From the NCBI GenBank assembly GCA_030549495.1, contig JAUIRK010000967.1, positions 62,001-126,000 of the forward strand: DNA of 64,000 bases, written 5' to 3'. This document shows, piece by piece, positions 12,701-22,521 of this stretch. This DNA is from Nectonema munidae (Eukaryota > Nematomorpha > Nectonematoida > Nectonematidae). The notes below the pieces were generated by a model that saw only the letters and a program-made list of their open reading frames with translations, made no database searches and had not been told where the DNA came from. The stretch's first letter is position 1, and every line of letters starts with the position of its first letter. The position numbers and the translations under genes were made by a program.

Positions 12701-15700
12701 AAAACCCTTGGTTAAATGGTAATCTTTTAAACATCAAGGAAGTTAAAACTCGTTAACAAACTTCGGTGATTTGAGATGAGCTACTTAATATCAGATTAAT
12801 TTATATGACTTTGCGGGTTAAGGAGCTAGCAATTTAATACGATATCCGGAATTTCGTTATAAGCGGTTTAATTTAAACATAATAAAGAGAAGGATCCTAA
12901 TATACCACATCACATGGCTCAAATACGCCTCTATCTTAATTATTATTAGCTACACTATGTCGTCTTAGTCATCTACCGATTTTATTCATTATAATACATG
13001 CATTTGAATTTTGACTTGCTAAAAAGAGTTGGAAAATCTACATATTAGATAAAAGAAAGTAAAAGATATCTCCTAACAAATAAAGCATACTTCTTTTCCA
13101 TTTTAAAACTCTTTTTGTGTCGAATGAAAACAATTTTTGATACATATTACATATTTTTTATAACTAAGGAGTAAACTCAACTAAAGTAAAACTTTACAAT
13201 TTTATTTAAAAAATAATAAATATTATCATATTTTAACTAAAACTGTTTTAAACACAAAAAAAAAGGATTTATGACATGAAATTGTGCACAAAATCAAAAA
13301 TTATTTTTGTTCGACAAAAAGGATTTTAAAGATTAGTCTTGAAAAAGAACATGCTTTAGGATGAAAGCTTTATTTGAAAAGTAATATGGGAAGTAGGATT
13401 TCCATATTACTTTTCTTGCTTTAGGCTAAGTCTTAGAATGAATATTTAAAATATTTTTTTTCATTAATCTCCATTTCATTGATATAATAATGCGAATTTG
13501 AGCTATATTTGATCAGAGGCAGTAATGTAGCCAGTATTTTGAACAAGATCCCACAACTTTTTGAGAGGGTCAAATATTTTTATAGCACATAACTGTATAG
13601 GAAAGTATTCTCTATAATTTTAAGCTTAAAAGGTTAATCCCTATTGATTACTGTAACTGAGAGAGTTAACGTAAAAGAATACACAAGTTAGGATAAATGC
13701 CTTGATTGTATTTGCTGAATCAAACAAGTCTTTTATTCCAAAATTCAAATTTATAGCATCTTTGTTCTTAGATATTTCTTTTTATTTAATGTTTTGGTTT
13801 TTTTTATCAAGATTGCCTTGAATAGTTTGCAATGTATTTACGCTTTCCTTCAATTTTTTTGTCAATAAAACTTGAAAGTAGGTATATGATTTTAAATTTT
13901 TTTATGAATGTTATTTGTGTTTTTAAAAATGCCTTTTGTAGTATTGTGGATAATAGTACATGCTAAGATTGGCTACAACCCATTAGATTCCGCTATACTC
14001 ATTTGAGTACAGTGAAGTATCCTAGGTTACCTTCTATAACTTAATTATTGTCTGCTTTTCATGGGATGTAATGCGTTAAATTCTTATAGAGTTTATTGTG
14101 CCTTTCTTCTGATATTTTGTGTGCAAACTACTTCGTTATCGTGTAATTATGCTCTATCACTTTTGGAATTGAAAAACTGATTCATATAAATTTAAGATTT
14201 GTAGCAAATTTTCTTCCAAACATTTTAGACTTTCAATTTCTGTTTAAAGGGCCCAATTTAAATGCACGACTTCATACCGAAAGCAAGAGAATTTGGCATT
14301 GAGAAAATTAGGCCTATAAACATATTGATATTAATATTGTCCTTGAACTCTTCATTCGTGTAAATTCCTAAACCCAAGTCCTAAAAGTATTTTTAAACAA
14401 ATTACTTTACTAACTGAATACATATGTAGGTAGCAATATGAAGATTATATAGGATGATTGGTTGCTAAAAATGTAACATTTAATATTTTAAAATTTAAAT
14501 TTAAGCAGCAAAGTGCCTCAGTACAGAGTAATCAATCCACCAAAACATTCCTATAAACCAAGCATGTTGACAATTGGTGAAAGTAGAGGTTGAGAAAAAT
14601 CTTTTAACTTGTGTCTTTCTTTGCAATAAAGCGATTTAATGTCTGTGACATTTCATAGTGACTCTATTTTCGCGTTCAGACCCAAAGAAAATAAATACAA
14701 AAAGTAATAATCCTTTCAAAATATTTATTTATATCTAAATTCACAATGTTTATGCCATATTTAAAAAAGTTGCGAATTTGCAAATGAAGTATGTCTGCAG
14801 TAAATCTATGAGCAAGGATGTGATGTTGTAGTAGCGAGTATGTTACTGAGTATCGCTTTTGATGGAGTGCAGGGCGCTGAAAAGTCCTTGTCTAGTTGTG
14901 GCTGAATAAGTGAGAGGTGGGGTTTTATCTTCACTCCCAAGAAGCTCTCAGGGAAAGAGATGATTAGCTTTTTTCTTCTTGATAGCTGTGTTGATATGTG
15001 AATACAATTGTTTCAATTACGGTCATTTAATACTAGAAAAGCCATCGGAGCGCATGGAGCCCGTAACTCTTTTCAAAAGTATTTCTATAGAGATGACATT
15101 AAATATTTTTTGAACATTTAAGTTAAATTCAATAAAATTTTGTGAATTAGGATAACTACATTTCACTTCGCTCATTCGCAGGAGTTTTAGAAAACAGTTG
15201 ACTGAGTATTGCTCCTGGCGAACTTTAAGGAGTAAAGTTGGCTTTCATAGTGTTAAGTCTGTCTAATTAAAAAATTAACGTTTGCTGAAGACAGTGCTGG
15301 TGTCGGATTGTGAATGCCAAGATAAAGGGGGAGAAAAATATCACAAAATTTAGTTAGAGTCAATACCGTATCAGATAGCAGGGTCTTCGAATAATTGAGT
15401 ATCGGATAAAGGATGTCTGACTGTATTACCAATGAGTCTTCTAATACGACCCTTTTCATACTGTCTTCAGAAGACAAGCATTTTTCACCTTCGAACACCA
15501 AATACTGAATAGGCTCAACCAAGAATTGTGTTCCCTTTACAGTCATGGTATAAAAAAGGCTTTATTACATGAGGTCAGTAGTGATCACTGTCTCAAACTA
15601 AATAAGGTATAACCTATTCTATTCATTCAATTTTAGATTCTGGTTGCACGTCTATTTTCGTTAAAAACCATAACTATTTGAAAATTTTCAGAAAGAATTA

Positions 15701-17070
15701 TATATTTTTTAAATTTGAAATCTCATATCGCAGACATAATTAAACTGCTGATTCATCGAACGGTGGTAAATGACATAGATTTATCAAGCTCATGATAGCT
15801 ATAAATCACACTTTCAGAAAAATGCATGATGAGTTTATGAAGAGCTTTAAATTTCCAAATTGTCTTCAAGATTATGTGAAGAAATTGTTCTCGCCAAAAC
15901 CGCTATTAGTACCATAGAAATCAGACGATATCTAAAAAACGCAGACGATTTATATTCAAAGTCATTGAAAAAAGCAGACGAAGATGAAATTACTTATGTT
16001 CCTAAATGGAAGTATTGGGACTTAATGGGTTAACGTGATTAGAGACGAGATTGACGGGAATGTTCTCACACCTAATAGATGAGTGCAAAAATAATAGTGG
16101 ACATGAAAAATTATCAATTTGTTTTGGCTTTCTATCATGTATGAATGATGGTTATCTTGTTAGCTAGAAGGAAGTGATGCTATTACAATTACAAACAAGA
16201 TAATTGGAGTTGAAAAAAAAAATTAAGTAATAATTCGGGTACATTCATTTCGGCAAAATTCTTTTATAATAAATTTTGAAAATTATATCCCCCACCCCCT
16301 TCCAATTTTGAGGATGTGCGCGCCTAGATTAAGTTATTTCAAGCAAACATTATTCAACACTTTATTTATATGTATAACTAAGTTAGAAAATTATGAAATA
16401 AATTGAAAATGAAGCGTGAAAAAAAGTTAAAAGTAACCCAAATCAAAAAGCAATTTTATGTCTCGAATATCTCACAAATTTAAAAAACTTTTCTGTCAAT
16501 AGACTTTTGTGAGAAGCTACTTCCTAAAAGTATACCATACAAAAGTGACAGGGCTAATGCCCGCGATGTAAAGTAGGGGAGGACTCAACAAAAATAGAAA
16601 AATGGAATGTGTCACCGATTTTTGCAATGAGTTCTTTGAGCTGCGCCTTGAAACTCAGAAGTTGAGATTGGTGCTGTGATGAAGTTTTGAGGTCCCTTGA
16701 AACTGGCTTTTCATTGTTCTCTTCAAGCTCATACTGCTCAATCTAGCAAAAAGATAACGTAGAAATAGCGATTCGAAATGAAGAGTCCATTACCAAATCT
16801 TCAGCTTCCTTTATATTCTCGTTGATGGTATTGAGCAATTGGGAATCTTCTAAACATTAAACTATGAATAGGATTATTCGTATGACATTTGGAGAAGAAA
16901 AAAATAAAAAAAAATTTAAAAGTACGAAAATCTGCAAAATAGTCTTTCAATTTAAAAGCGATTTCTACTAAAATATCTGCTGAAAGAACAAAGAGGATAG
17001 AAAAAATGTTTATTGTAACCCTTGAAAACCAGTGTGACACCAGTTTCCTGTAATGAATGAAAATCTTCTC
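3669..17070 (-). CDS. VTI1A: VTI1A-type Qb-SNARE, 8 coding exons, 5' coding end not located
   Basis: Vesicle SNARE that pairs with syntaxin-type Qa and Qc partners in Golgi/endosome fusion. Eight minus-strand exons join in one frame with canonical GT/AG borders (17041-17070, 16926-16979, 16794-16849, 16616-16742, 11692-11750, 11487-11636, 3821-3882, 3669-3756) and give about 207 residues; vertebrate VTI1A has 217. In order: an N-terminal helical part (LLNTINENIKEAEDLIEQYE, like the VTI1 Habc region), an acidic linker (TSDFEYSDFDEVSE), the SNARE motif (FKVALETEKLGSEFLQSL, then LHIQREALTESHNQ), the juxtamembrane NLNTSSHLLTRIYRR (VTI1A has NL..SS..LT...RR), one hydrophobic tail anchor and LKKM-stop. 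The Gln of LHIQRE falls where the SNARE zero layer is expected (inference). The first coding exon, about 10 residues, was not found upstream of 17070. The 7.6 kb intron 3883-11486 holds a 6.2 kb transposon. Confidence 0.88.
3821..3882 (-). CDS. VTI1A: VTI1A exon encoding the end of the SNARE motif
   Basis: A 62 bp exon from acceptor TTCAAG to donor GTGAGC, encoding VKRMNGNLNTSSHLLTRIYR. Spacing from the RE of the previous exon to NL is 18 residues, identical to human VTI1A. It lies 7.6 kb from the preceding exon. Confidence 0.9.
4700..5870 (-). repeat. Diverged tandem array of ~150 bp units inside copy 1
   Basis: The phrase 'tactaaatc(g/a)ac(c)atgctgat' with a following 'aatcaaattt.cggttt' recurs at about 4757, 4909, 5335, 5475, 5620 and 5815. 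It is the reverse complement of the 27.0-28.8 kb array unit (AGCATGATCGATTTGGTAT). Confidence 0.75.
6929..7011. repeat. Short tandem repeat, ~40 bp unit, 2.3 copies
   Basis: The unit 'gattctaggtcc..ttaaag' followed by 'atcattggtac' is repeated twice and begins a third time, immediately left of the MITE at 7012. Confidence 0.75.
7012..7648. mobile_element. hAT-like MITE nested in copy 1
   Basis: Terminal inverted repeats CAGGGTTGCCAGATTT and (reverse strand) CAGTGTTGCCAACTATTT, typical hAT termini. 637 bp, T-rich interior with GGCTTTTTT repeats, no coding frame. An 8 bp target duplication is not preserved. Confidence 0.65.
7978..8293. mobile_element. Short inverted-repeat element with CGCCCC tandem repeats
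   Basis: Opens with GGACATTTCGCCCCAT and closes with its inverse ATGGGGCGAAATGTCT. Inside are three near-identical ~60 bp units containing 'ttcgccccattattttcata'. Non-coding. Confidence 0.6.
8540..8700 (-). mobile_element. tRNA-derived SINE-like repeat
   Basis: On the minus strand TGGCATGGTAGG (A-box-like) is followed about 45 bases later by AGATTCGATTCC (B-box-like). tRNA structure is otherwise not maintained. Confidence 0.5.
9208..9688. mobile_element. 481 bp MITE with exact 9 bp target-site duplication
   Basis: Flanked by ATATTCGAT at 9199-9207 and 9689-9697, an exact 9 bp duplication. Inverted ends are GGTTGTAGGTAAAAATGCCC and, reverse strand, GGTGCGCAGAAAAAATGCCC. The 9 bp duplication suggests a MULE-type superfamily (inference). 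Interior AT-rich, no coding frame. Confidence 0.7.
10613..11486 (-). other. Remainder of the VTI1A 7.6 kb intron
   Basis: AT-rich intron flank between the large element and the SNARE exon. A GA dinucleotide run (11459-11475) sits just inside the donor side. No other feature recognised. Confidence 0.5.
11459..11475. repeat. (GA)n microsatellite
   Basis: About 8 GA units close to the VTI1A exon donor; on the gene strand it is a TC pyrimidine run. Confidence 0.85.
11487..11636 (-). CDS. VTI1A: VTI1A exon encoding the main part of the SNARE motif
   Basis: A 150 bp phase 0/0 exon running from NSSLLKK through GFKVALETEKLGSEFLQSL to TESHNQ. The ETE.(I/L)G...L..L...RE pattern is the VTI1 SNARE core. 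The donor is GTTTTC, followed within 30 bases by a GA/TC dinucleotide run (11459-11475). Confidence 0.93.
11692..11750 (-). CDS. VTI1A: VTI1A exon encoding the acidic linker
   Basis: A 59 bp exon with acceptor TATTCAG and donor GTATTT, encoding KKVGQTSDFEYSDFDEVSE between the N-terminal domain and the SNARE motif. Read-through would hit a stop about 20 bases past the donor, and only 55 bp separate it from the next exon. Confidence 0.78.
12465..12592. mobile_element. TTAA-type MITE, GACCAG family
   Basis: Left end CCCGTTAACGACCAG preceded by a decayed TTGA; right end GTCGATAACCGGTTAA. The interior has the family phrase 'aatcagacgatatcta' and 'aacgcagacgatt'. About 128 bp. Confidence 0.75.
12593..15026 (-). 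other. VTI1A 4.9 kb intron, left part
   Basis: AT-rich. A 17 bp-arm hairpin lies at 13376-13415. Related CGATATCC/TTCGTTAT blocks lie at 12240-12270 and 12837-12870. A short minus-strand frame at about 14790-14950 (FPESFLGVKIKPHLSLIQPQ) has no recognised homology. Otherwise nothing seen. Confidence 0.45.
15027..15256. mobile_element. TTAA-type MITE, AAAGCCA family, short copy
   Basis: TTAA at 15027-15030 and 15253-15256. Left end TTAATACTAGAAAAGCCA; right end on the reverse strand TTAACACTATGAAAGCCA. Same termini as 52953-53302. Confidence 0.75.
15253..15546 (-). CDS. Unrecognised 97-residue open frame in the VTI1A intron
   Basis: An open frame on the same strand as VTI1A starting MTVKGTQFLVEPIQ, with LVIQSDILYPILNYSKTLLS in the middle. 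It ends exactly in the TTAA of the neighbouring MITE. Composition is more protein-like than that of most frames here, but no family, splice partners or expression signals were identified. It may be a chance frame or a transposon remnant. Confidence 0.2.
   Translation of the reverse strand: MTVKGTQFLVEPIQYLVFEGEKCLSSEDSMKRVVLEDSLVIQSDILYPILNYSKTLLSDTVLTLTKFCDIFLPLYLGIHNPTPALSSANVNFLIRQT
15905..16033. mobile_element. TTAA-type MITE, GACCAG family, left end decayed
   Basis: Interior 'cagacgatatctaaaaaacg' and 'attcaaagtcattgaaaaaa' match 55537-55672. The right end ...GGGACTTAATGGGTTAA is intact, with TTAA at 16030-16033. Confidence 0.65.
16616..16742 (-). CDS. VTI1A: VTI1A exon encoding IEQYELEENNEK...KELIAKI
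   Basis: A 127 bp exon with acceptor TTGCTAG and donor GTGACA, ending in phase 1. The codon completed by the next exon (G+GT) is Gly. Unspliced, the frame reads on to a stop at 16554-16556, which would give a short alternative C-terminus. The splice is preferred because the next exon restores VTI1 homology. Confidence 0.78.
16794..16849 (-). CDS. VTI1A: VTI1A exon encoding NTINENIKEAEDL
   Basis: A 56 bp exon with acceptor TTTAG and donor GTAATG, ending in phase 0. The heptad-like LLNTINENIKEAEDL aligns with the VTI1A helix MVANVEKQLEEAKELLEQM. The introns on either side are only 51 and 76 bp. Confidence 0.82.
16926..16979 (-). CDS. VTI1A: VTI1A exon encoding ADILVEIAFKLKDYFADF
   Basis: A 54 bp exon with acceptor TTCTTTCAG and donor GTACTT. 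It continues the N-terminal helical region and joins in frame to the 16794-16849 exon, the split codon becoming Gln. A CAGCAG repeat allows the acceptor to shift by 3 bases. Confidence 0.75.
17041..17070 (-). CDS. VTI1A: VTI1A exon encoding EDFHSLQET
   Basis: A 30 bp exon between acceptor TATAG and donor GTGTCA. It starts in phase 2 (GA completes a codon from the missing first exon) and ends in phase 1. The frame closes upstream of the acceptor, so this cannot be the start exon. It matches the beginning of VTI1 proteins (human EQDFAVLTAEI). The small size makes it the least certain exon. Confidence 0.6.
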
Positions 17071-17929
17071 CTATAAATATACGAAATTAGATTGAAGATA
17101 GGAATTGAGTGGTATCAGGACCATTAGTATTTAAAATTCTGGTGATAAAAGGGTTAAACCCAATCGAGCAAAATAGTAATATTATTTGTGTGTTTAGGTA
17201 ATGTTATCTAGTGCTTCTGGAGATAAGTTTTTATTGGTCTCCTTCATTGAAATACTGAGTCTAGGATCTACACTTTTCACATATATCAAAGAATTTAGTT
17301 TTTTGTTTTCTAATTGTATGATTAACGCCATTATCACAATGATTCCATTGTTAGTCATTAATGAGATTTACACATGAAATTCATCGCCAGTTTACAGATA
17401 TTAACTAATGATGAATACATTCACGTACTGTAAAACTTCTCCGCGTAACATTTCAAAGCTCAAGAATAATTTTCGATTAATTGCGTATAAGCATTTAATA
17501 GATATGAGTATAGGCATTTCCTATTTTTTTTAAGAAAAATGTTTTTATAAAAAATATACTACTTAAAAAATTTTATAAATAGTTAAGTTTTTTTTCAATG
17601 AAAAATAAATTTACAAAAAATTATTTCACTAAAAAATTATTTTTATAAATTTATAAATAATTTTTTAAAAATTAAAACTTTATTAAAATATATATTAAAA
17701 AAATATATAAGGATATAAATTTGTTCCCAAAATTCATTTCTTATAAAAAATATTCTTAATTTATAGGTTAGTTACCTGGTTAGATTAAATTACTAACTAA
17801 TAAGTTTAGAATAGTTATTAGTTAGCCATAAGTAAAAAATAATCAGAAATTTATTTTAAAGAGAGAAGGATTACCATACCTCATCATTAAAATTTTTTTT
17901 TCCAGTTTTCAAAAATTAAAAATTTTTTA
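17071..17929. other. Region upstream of the VTI1A exon 17041-17070
   Basis: Should hold the missing first VTI1A exon if the intron is short, but no ATG exon with a compatible phase-1 donor was found (one candidate at 17371-17383 would create a stop at the junction). Very AT-rich from 17520 to 17770. Confidence 0.4.
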
Positions 17930-19975
17930 CTTCCTATTTAGTCTTTCGATATTTCAAAATGGCTAAAATAATAAAAAAAACCACTCACTAGAAAAAATTG
18001 AAGAAAAATATAGTGATGTTCCAAGTGATAATTCTCTGGCTCATCCAGTACTTATTTAGAAGTTGTTCAATATTACTATTTTCTCATGAATTCTTTTCCT
18101 AATTTGGATTTTTGCACATTTGTTGAAAAAATTTGCACTGTATTAAAGTTCTTTGTTCTTCAGTAAATCCTAACTTACCATTGATTAATGATAAATCTAT
18201 AACAAAAAAAGTGAGAAATTTGTTGACAAATGTAAAAGAAATAAGTCGAAAGCATGCTAACGTTAGAGTTATAAATAATTTAGACAAAAAAATGAATAGT
18301 CTCTTTGATATATCATCTTGCTCATGTCCTTTAAATACTCTACCTTGTAAAGATTACAGAGTTAATTGTAAAAAAGCAAACTGTACAAAAGAACATATAA
18401 TATGTGTTTGTCGTTATGAAGCAAAAGTTCCAATTTAAGAAAGAATGTATCTTCGAGATCAAAGGAATAAAATTGGCCCTAAAGGACGTTTACAAATGTC
18501 TACTGTTGATTTTACAGCTTCAAAAAATAAAAAAAGTAAACTTTACATTAAAAAATGTTGAATTGAATGAAGAGAATGCGATCTTTTCTTTTTCATCTAG
18601 TTTTCAGGTAAAAGAATAATTTCTAAATATATTATAATAATATTATTTAATTTTTTATTTTCAGGACGAAGAAAAGTGGGGTCTCAATATAGACCTACAA
18701 GAAAGTTATAATCTCACAAAATTACCAAGATATGCAATGGAGCATGTGAGATATGATTGCTCTTCTAACTTACGAGTAGCTTTAGCAAATGCTTTATTCA
18801 ATGTCATTAGAGATTTATTGAAAGAAAATATCAAAATTGAGGAGAAATTGATCGATGAAAGTAAAATAGATAGAGACAAAGCTAAAGTAAAAATAATTAG
18901 TAATGATAGGATGAAACCAAAATCATAATTTTTTGTGTTGGTGTTGATGACAAAACTTTAACTTTTATAGAAAAAATTACAGATTAAAATGAAGTTGTTT
19001 TAAGAAAAAGATGTAAAATAGCTGAACACCTGATAACATTTACAGTTGAAGATGGAGAATCTCAAGAAAGTTATCTCACTCATAGAACTATTCCTATGAA
19101 AGGTGCAACTGGCAAAGTTTTGGCTAAAGAAATATTTAATCTGCTAGAAGAATATAATAGTTTACAGAGTGTATATGCTATTCTCTTGGATAATACTGCA
19201 ATCAATACTGAATGGAAAAATGGTTTAGTTGTCAAATTTGAAAATTTTTAAGAAGAAATCTTCATACTATTGGCTGCAATCTCCATCAAACAGAACTTCC
19301 ATTTAGAGCTCTCTTTAAATGTTTAGATGGAGTTAAAAATTGGTCCAAACTTTTTGGTCAAACTAAGTCAAAAGTTTAGTGAAAATATACACCACCAACC
19401 TCAAATTAACTTTGAAAAAATAGGATCTCCTTTTAACAGAAGAGTTGTTTTAAGAAAATGACTTGAAAGAACTCAGCTATGATGAATGTCTTTTATATGA
19501 ATATAGTAAAAGCATAGAAGTTGGAAAAGTTGATCAAAAATGGTTTAACTGTAAAATAGATCCCATTAATCATACAAAGTGGTTGACTCTTGCAACTACT
19601 TTGTGTGCAATACATAACAAGAGAAGTATTGCCAAGTGATAACTTGAAAAAACTAGTATACTACATTGTTCAAGTTTTCCGTCATTGTTTAAAATAAAAG
19701 TATCTTCAAAACTTCAGGATGCTGAATCAATTCTTTTTTATTCCATTAAACAATTATAAAGTCTTCCTTTTAATGATGTTATAGGCATTGTAAAACAAAA
19801 TTTATAGGGAAATGCTTTTTGTCTACTTTCTGAAAACTTTCTTTATTCAATGGTCAAAAGTGATAATTTTTACATCAGAAATATTGGACTCAGTAAAATT
19901 TTAGATATCAGAAAAAGGTCAAATTTTGTTTTTTATCAAATGACTTTTCAAAAAGAACTAAAATTATTATTTTAA
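17930..19975 (+). pseudogene. Remnant of an uncharacterised multi-copy protein family, probably transposon-borne
   Basis: Segments in order: LFDISSCSCPLNTLPCKDY and TKEHIICVCRYEAKVPI (18296-18438), LRDQRNKIGPKGRLQMSTVD (around 18452), RYAMEHVRYDCSSNLRVALA (18725-), LITFTVEDGESQESYLTHRT (19030-), NLHTIGCNLHQTELPFRALF (around 19260), NHTKWLTLATTLCAIHN (19570-) and NFYIRNIGLSKILDIRKR (19868-). I recall this series of motifs (C-x-C-P knuckles, DQR, SDR-like, H-x-x-ELPxRxLF, WLTxA, IRxxGLxxIL) from a large set of unnamed arthropod and cnidarian proteins that look transposon-derived, though the family has no function I can name. Many stops and frame changes make it dead. A GTAAAAG...TTTTCAG stretch at 18607-18663 behaves like a spliced intron. 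Confidence 0.55.
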
Positions 19976-21050
19976 AATAAATTATAAAGTTAAAGCAGAG
20001 AAAAAATTCCCCGAATAAATTGGAATGATAGAGAGTGGTACAAAATGGAAGATCTTACCTCAAATCATTTGCTAGGACCCCTAATAATGAAAAATTATTC
20101 TGATAATAAAATACAATTGATTGAAAATAAAAACAAAGCAAATCTTCCTTCGCATTCTCAAGGTGATGAAAAAGTGTGAAATTAGTATCGAAAACATCAA
20201 TCAGTATATGGATTCGAAAACCGTCATAAATCTTTTTGATAAAGTTGTTGAGCAGATCTAATCGTCCTTCTTTCATATCAAAAGGCCTTACTTTCAAACT
20301 TACGACATTTTATATGATTAGAGACTTTTTAATAAGCTTTCATACTGTTAGTAGACACTCACCCCTTGTGATCACAACGTGGCACCTATGGGAAAATTGA
20401 TTCAAATAAGTAAAAAATAAATTAATAGCCCGAAATGTGTACAAGTTTCAAATTCAAAGAAGCAGAAAAGTTAACAAAAAGTTTTCAAATTTTTCATGTT
20501 AAAGTATTTTAAATCATAAAACCTAGCAAAAGAATTTTCATGGATATGCATGCCTCTATCATCCATGTAAATTTATAAATTATAAAAAAAATAACAATAT
20601 ATATGTAAGGGGAAATGTCCATATTCAACTTGCCACGCAAAATGATGTTTTGGTTGGCTCTCCGCGAAAACGTGTCATCATGGCCGAACTTTTAATGACA
20701 AACCAAAAATTTTGACTCACTTGAAAATTTTTCTTACACCATGAATGAAACGTGTCTGTGATAGCTTCATGAGCACAAATTATTTTCATTTGAAAATGTA
20801 ATTTTTCTTGGAAGAAAAGAAATAACAGGGGTTTTTAATTGTCCTTTCGGTTCCAAAAAAAATTATAGAGACAAATTAGCCGAAATGAATGAATTATGGC
20901 ATGCACTGTAACTTAGTTAAAAATTGAGGACTTTTATGGGTATTTTTTATTTTTGTCATGATTGACGTTTTTAGTACTGGGTGGGTTACGCCCTATATAT
21001 CATTTTGACGTTTTGATCGGTAACAGAAGTATGGTCGTCATTCCTAATGT
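19976..21050. other. Spacer left of the piggyBac copy
   Basis: AT-rich to 20600. A less AT-rich block at 20610-20710 (near 'ggctctccgcgaaaacgtgt') is unassigned. No gene seen. Confidence 0.4.
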
Positions 21051-21599
21051 TTAACCCTCATCGGACCACCTGGCTACCATCGTAGTTTTACAATTAACCT
21101 ATATTATTTTTGAAAAAAAAACTTTTCAATCTCAAAAGCCTAAAACTTCACGAAATATGCAAAAAGCTTTATTTTGATGGAAAAATTTGAAAAAAATTCT
21201 CAATGGATACTGATGTAAAGATCTCAAAAAAGGAAAAAGTAGGAAGTTGTATGAGTTGATCACTAGCCCACTTGACTACGATGGTAGTTTTATTCTTTTC
21301 AAAATAGGTACAATATGTTTTTTCAACCAACACCACTCTGAAACTTCAAAGGTTATAAAAAATATTCTCAAGGATACAGCAAAATATCCTAAAATAAGAA
21401 GTGGAAAAATATTTAAGTTAATATTTATAGCAGAGATCACAACCATTATAGTTTACGTTTATTTATTATAATAATAATAACTATTTTGCCCTTTTCAACT
21501 TAAAGATGTGCTGAATTGGAATAACAACACCCCCGAAATTTACAGGTTTGACTTTATACCGAAATGAACTGGAATCCAGAAAAGAAGGTTAAAAATGTG

Positions 21600-21735
21600 G
21601 TGTGGTATTCTATTCGATAAGACACAAATGCGCCGCTGGCATCGAGCAATGAATAATTTGGCAGAGGCCAATCTCGAACCCGGAACAACCGGCTCATGAA
21701 TCAGCGCTCTAACGGATCAGCCATGCAACCACAAG
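21600..21735 (-). mobile_element. tRNA-derived SINE nested in the piggyBac element
   Basis: On the minus strand: TGGCTGATCCGTTAGAGCG (A box) followed by GGGTTCGAGATTGG (B box) at tRNA-like spacing. It lacks a proper cloverleaf 3' end, so it is a SINE head rather than a tRNA gene. Confidence 0.6.
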
Positions 21736-22521
21736 AAGGAGTCTGATTTGTTCTAAATCTTTTATCAAGGAAAAAGGAGGAAAAGAAATTTATTAATATG
21801 AATACAAGAAACTGCAATTATTTTAGTTGCAATGTATACAATAATAAACATATTCATATTTTTATTCAAAGATACAAAAAAATACTACTGTGCATATTCA
21901 AAAGAAACTGTTTTTCGATTCAAGTCTTGAAATTTTTTTTCACAATATAAAAGTCCTTTAAGAAAGATTAGAGAAATAGTATCATAAAACTTTAGAAAAT
22001 TCTGAATATTGAAAGAATTATTATCAAAACGTTGAGATAAAAAATAAATATATCTTGATATACTGGTGCATTAGCGTAACAACCAGTTTTTGAGTAAAGA
22101 GGGACGAACTCTGTACGAACTTAATAAATTCATACGTCAATTTAATTACGTGCAACAAATTATATAGTTGGTGAAATAACAAAGATTTATTGACAACTAA
22201 TAAACCATTTTTCTATTTTGACATTAGCAGCATCCCTACTAGTTACGTCATTTTCATCACTTTGTGCAGAGTGAGACGATAACGTGAATATTATACATAA
22301 TAAAAATACAACATATGAGATGTTATCATAATTCTTTATTTTAAAAACTAAGCAAAGTGTGACGTTTAATTTTTCGAGTGTGAGAAATGTCATACAACGT
22401 CATAATTTCAAATTTAAACGTCATCATTATTCAATAAATTTTTGTTTTGATTCAATTTTCATTAGTTTCATTTTTTGAGCTAAAACATCTCGTCCTCTAA
22501 CAAAGAAATTTCTTCATTTGT

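Noticed and set aside
17371-17383. Candidate first exon of VTI1A (ATG AAT TTC ATG T, donor GTAAAT)
   Set aside because: Joining it to the 17041-17070 exon would create a TGA at the junction.
21655-21735. tRNA gene
   Set aside because: A and B boxes present but no matching acceptor stem or complete cloverleaf; it lies inside a transposon, so it is a SINE head.
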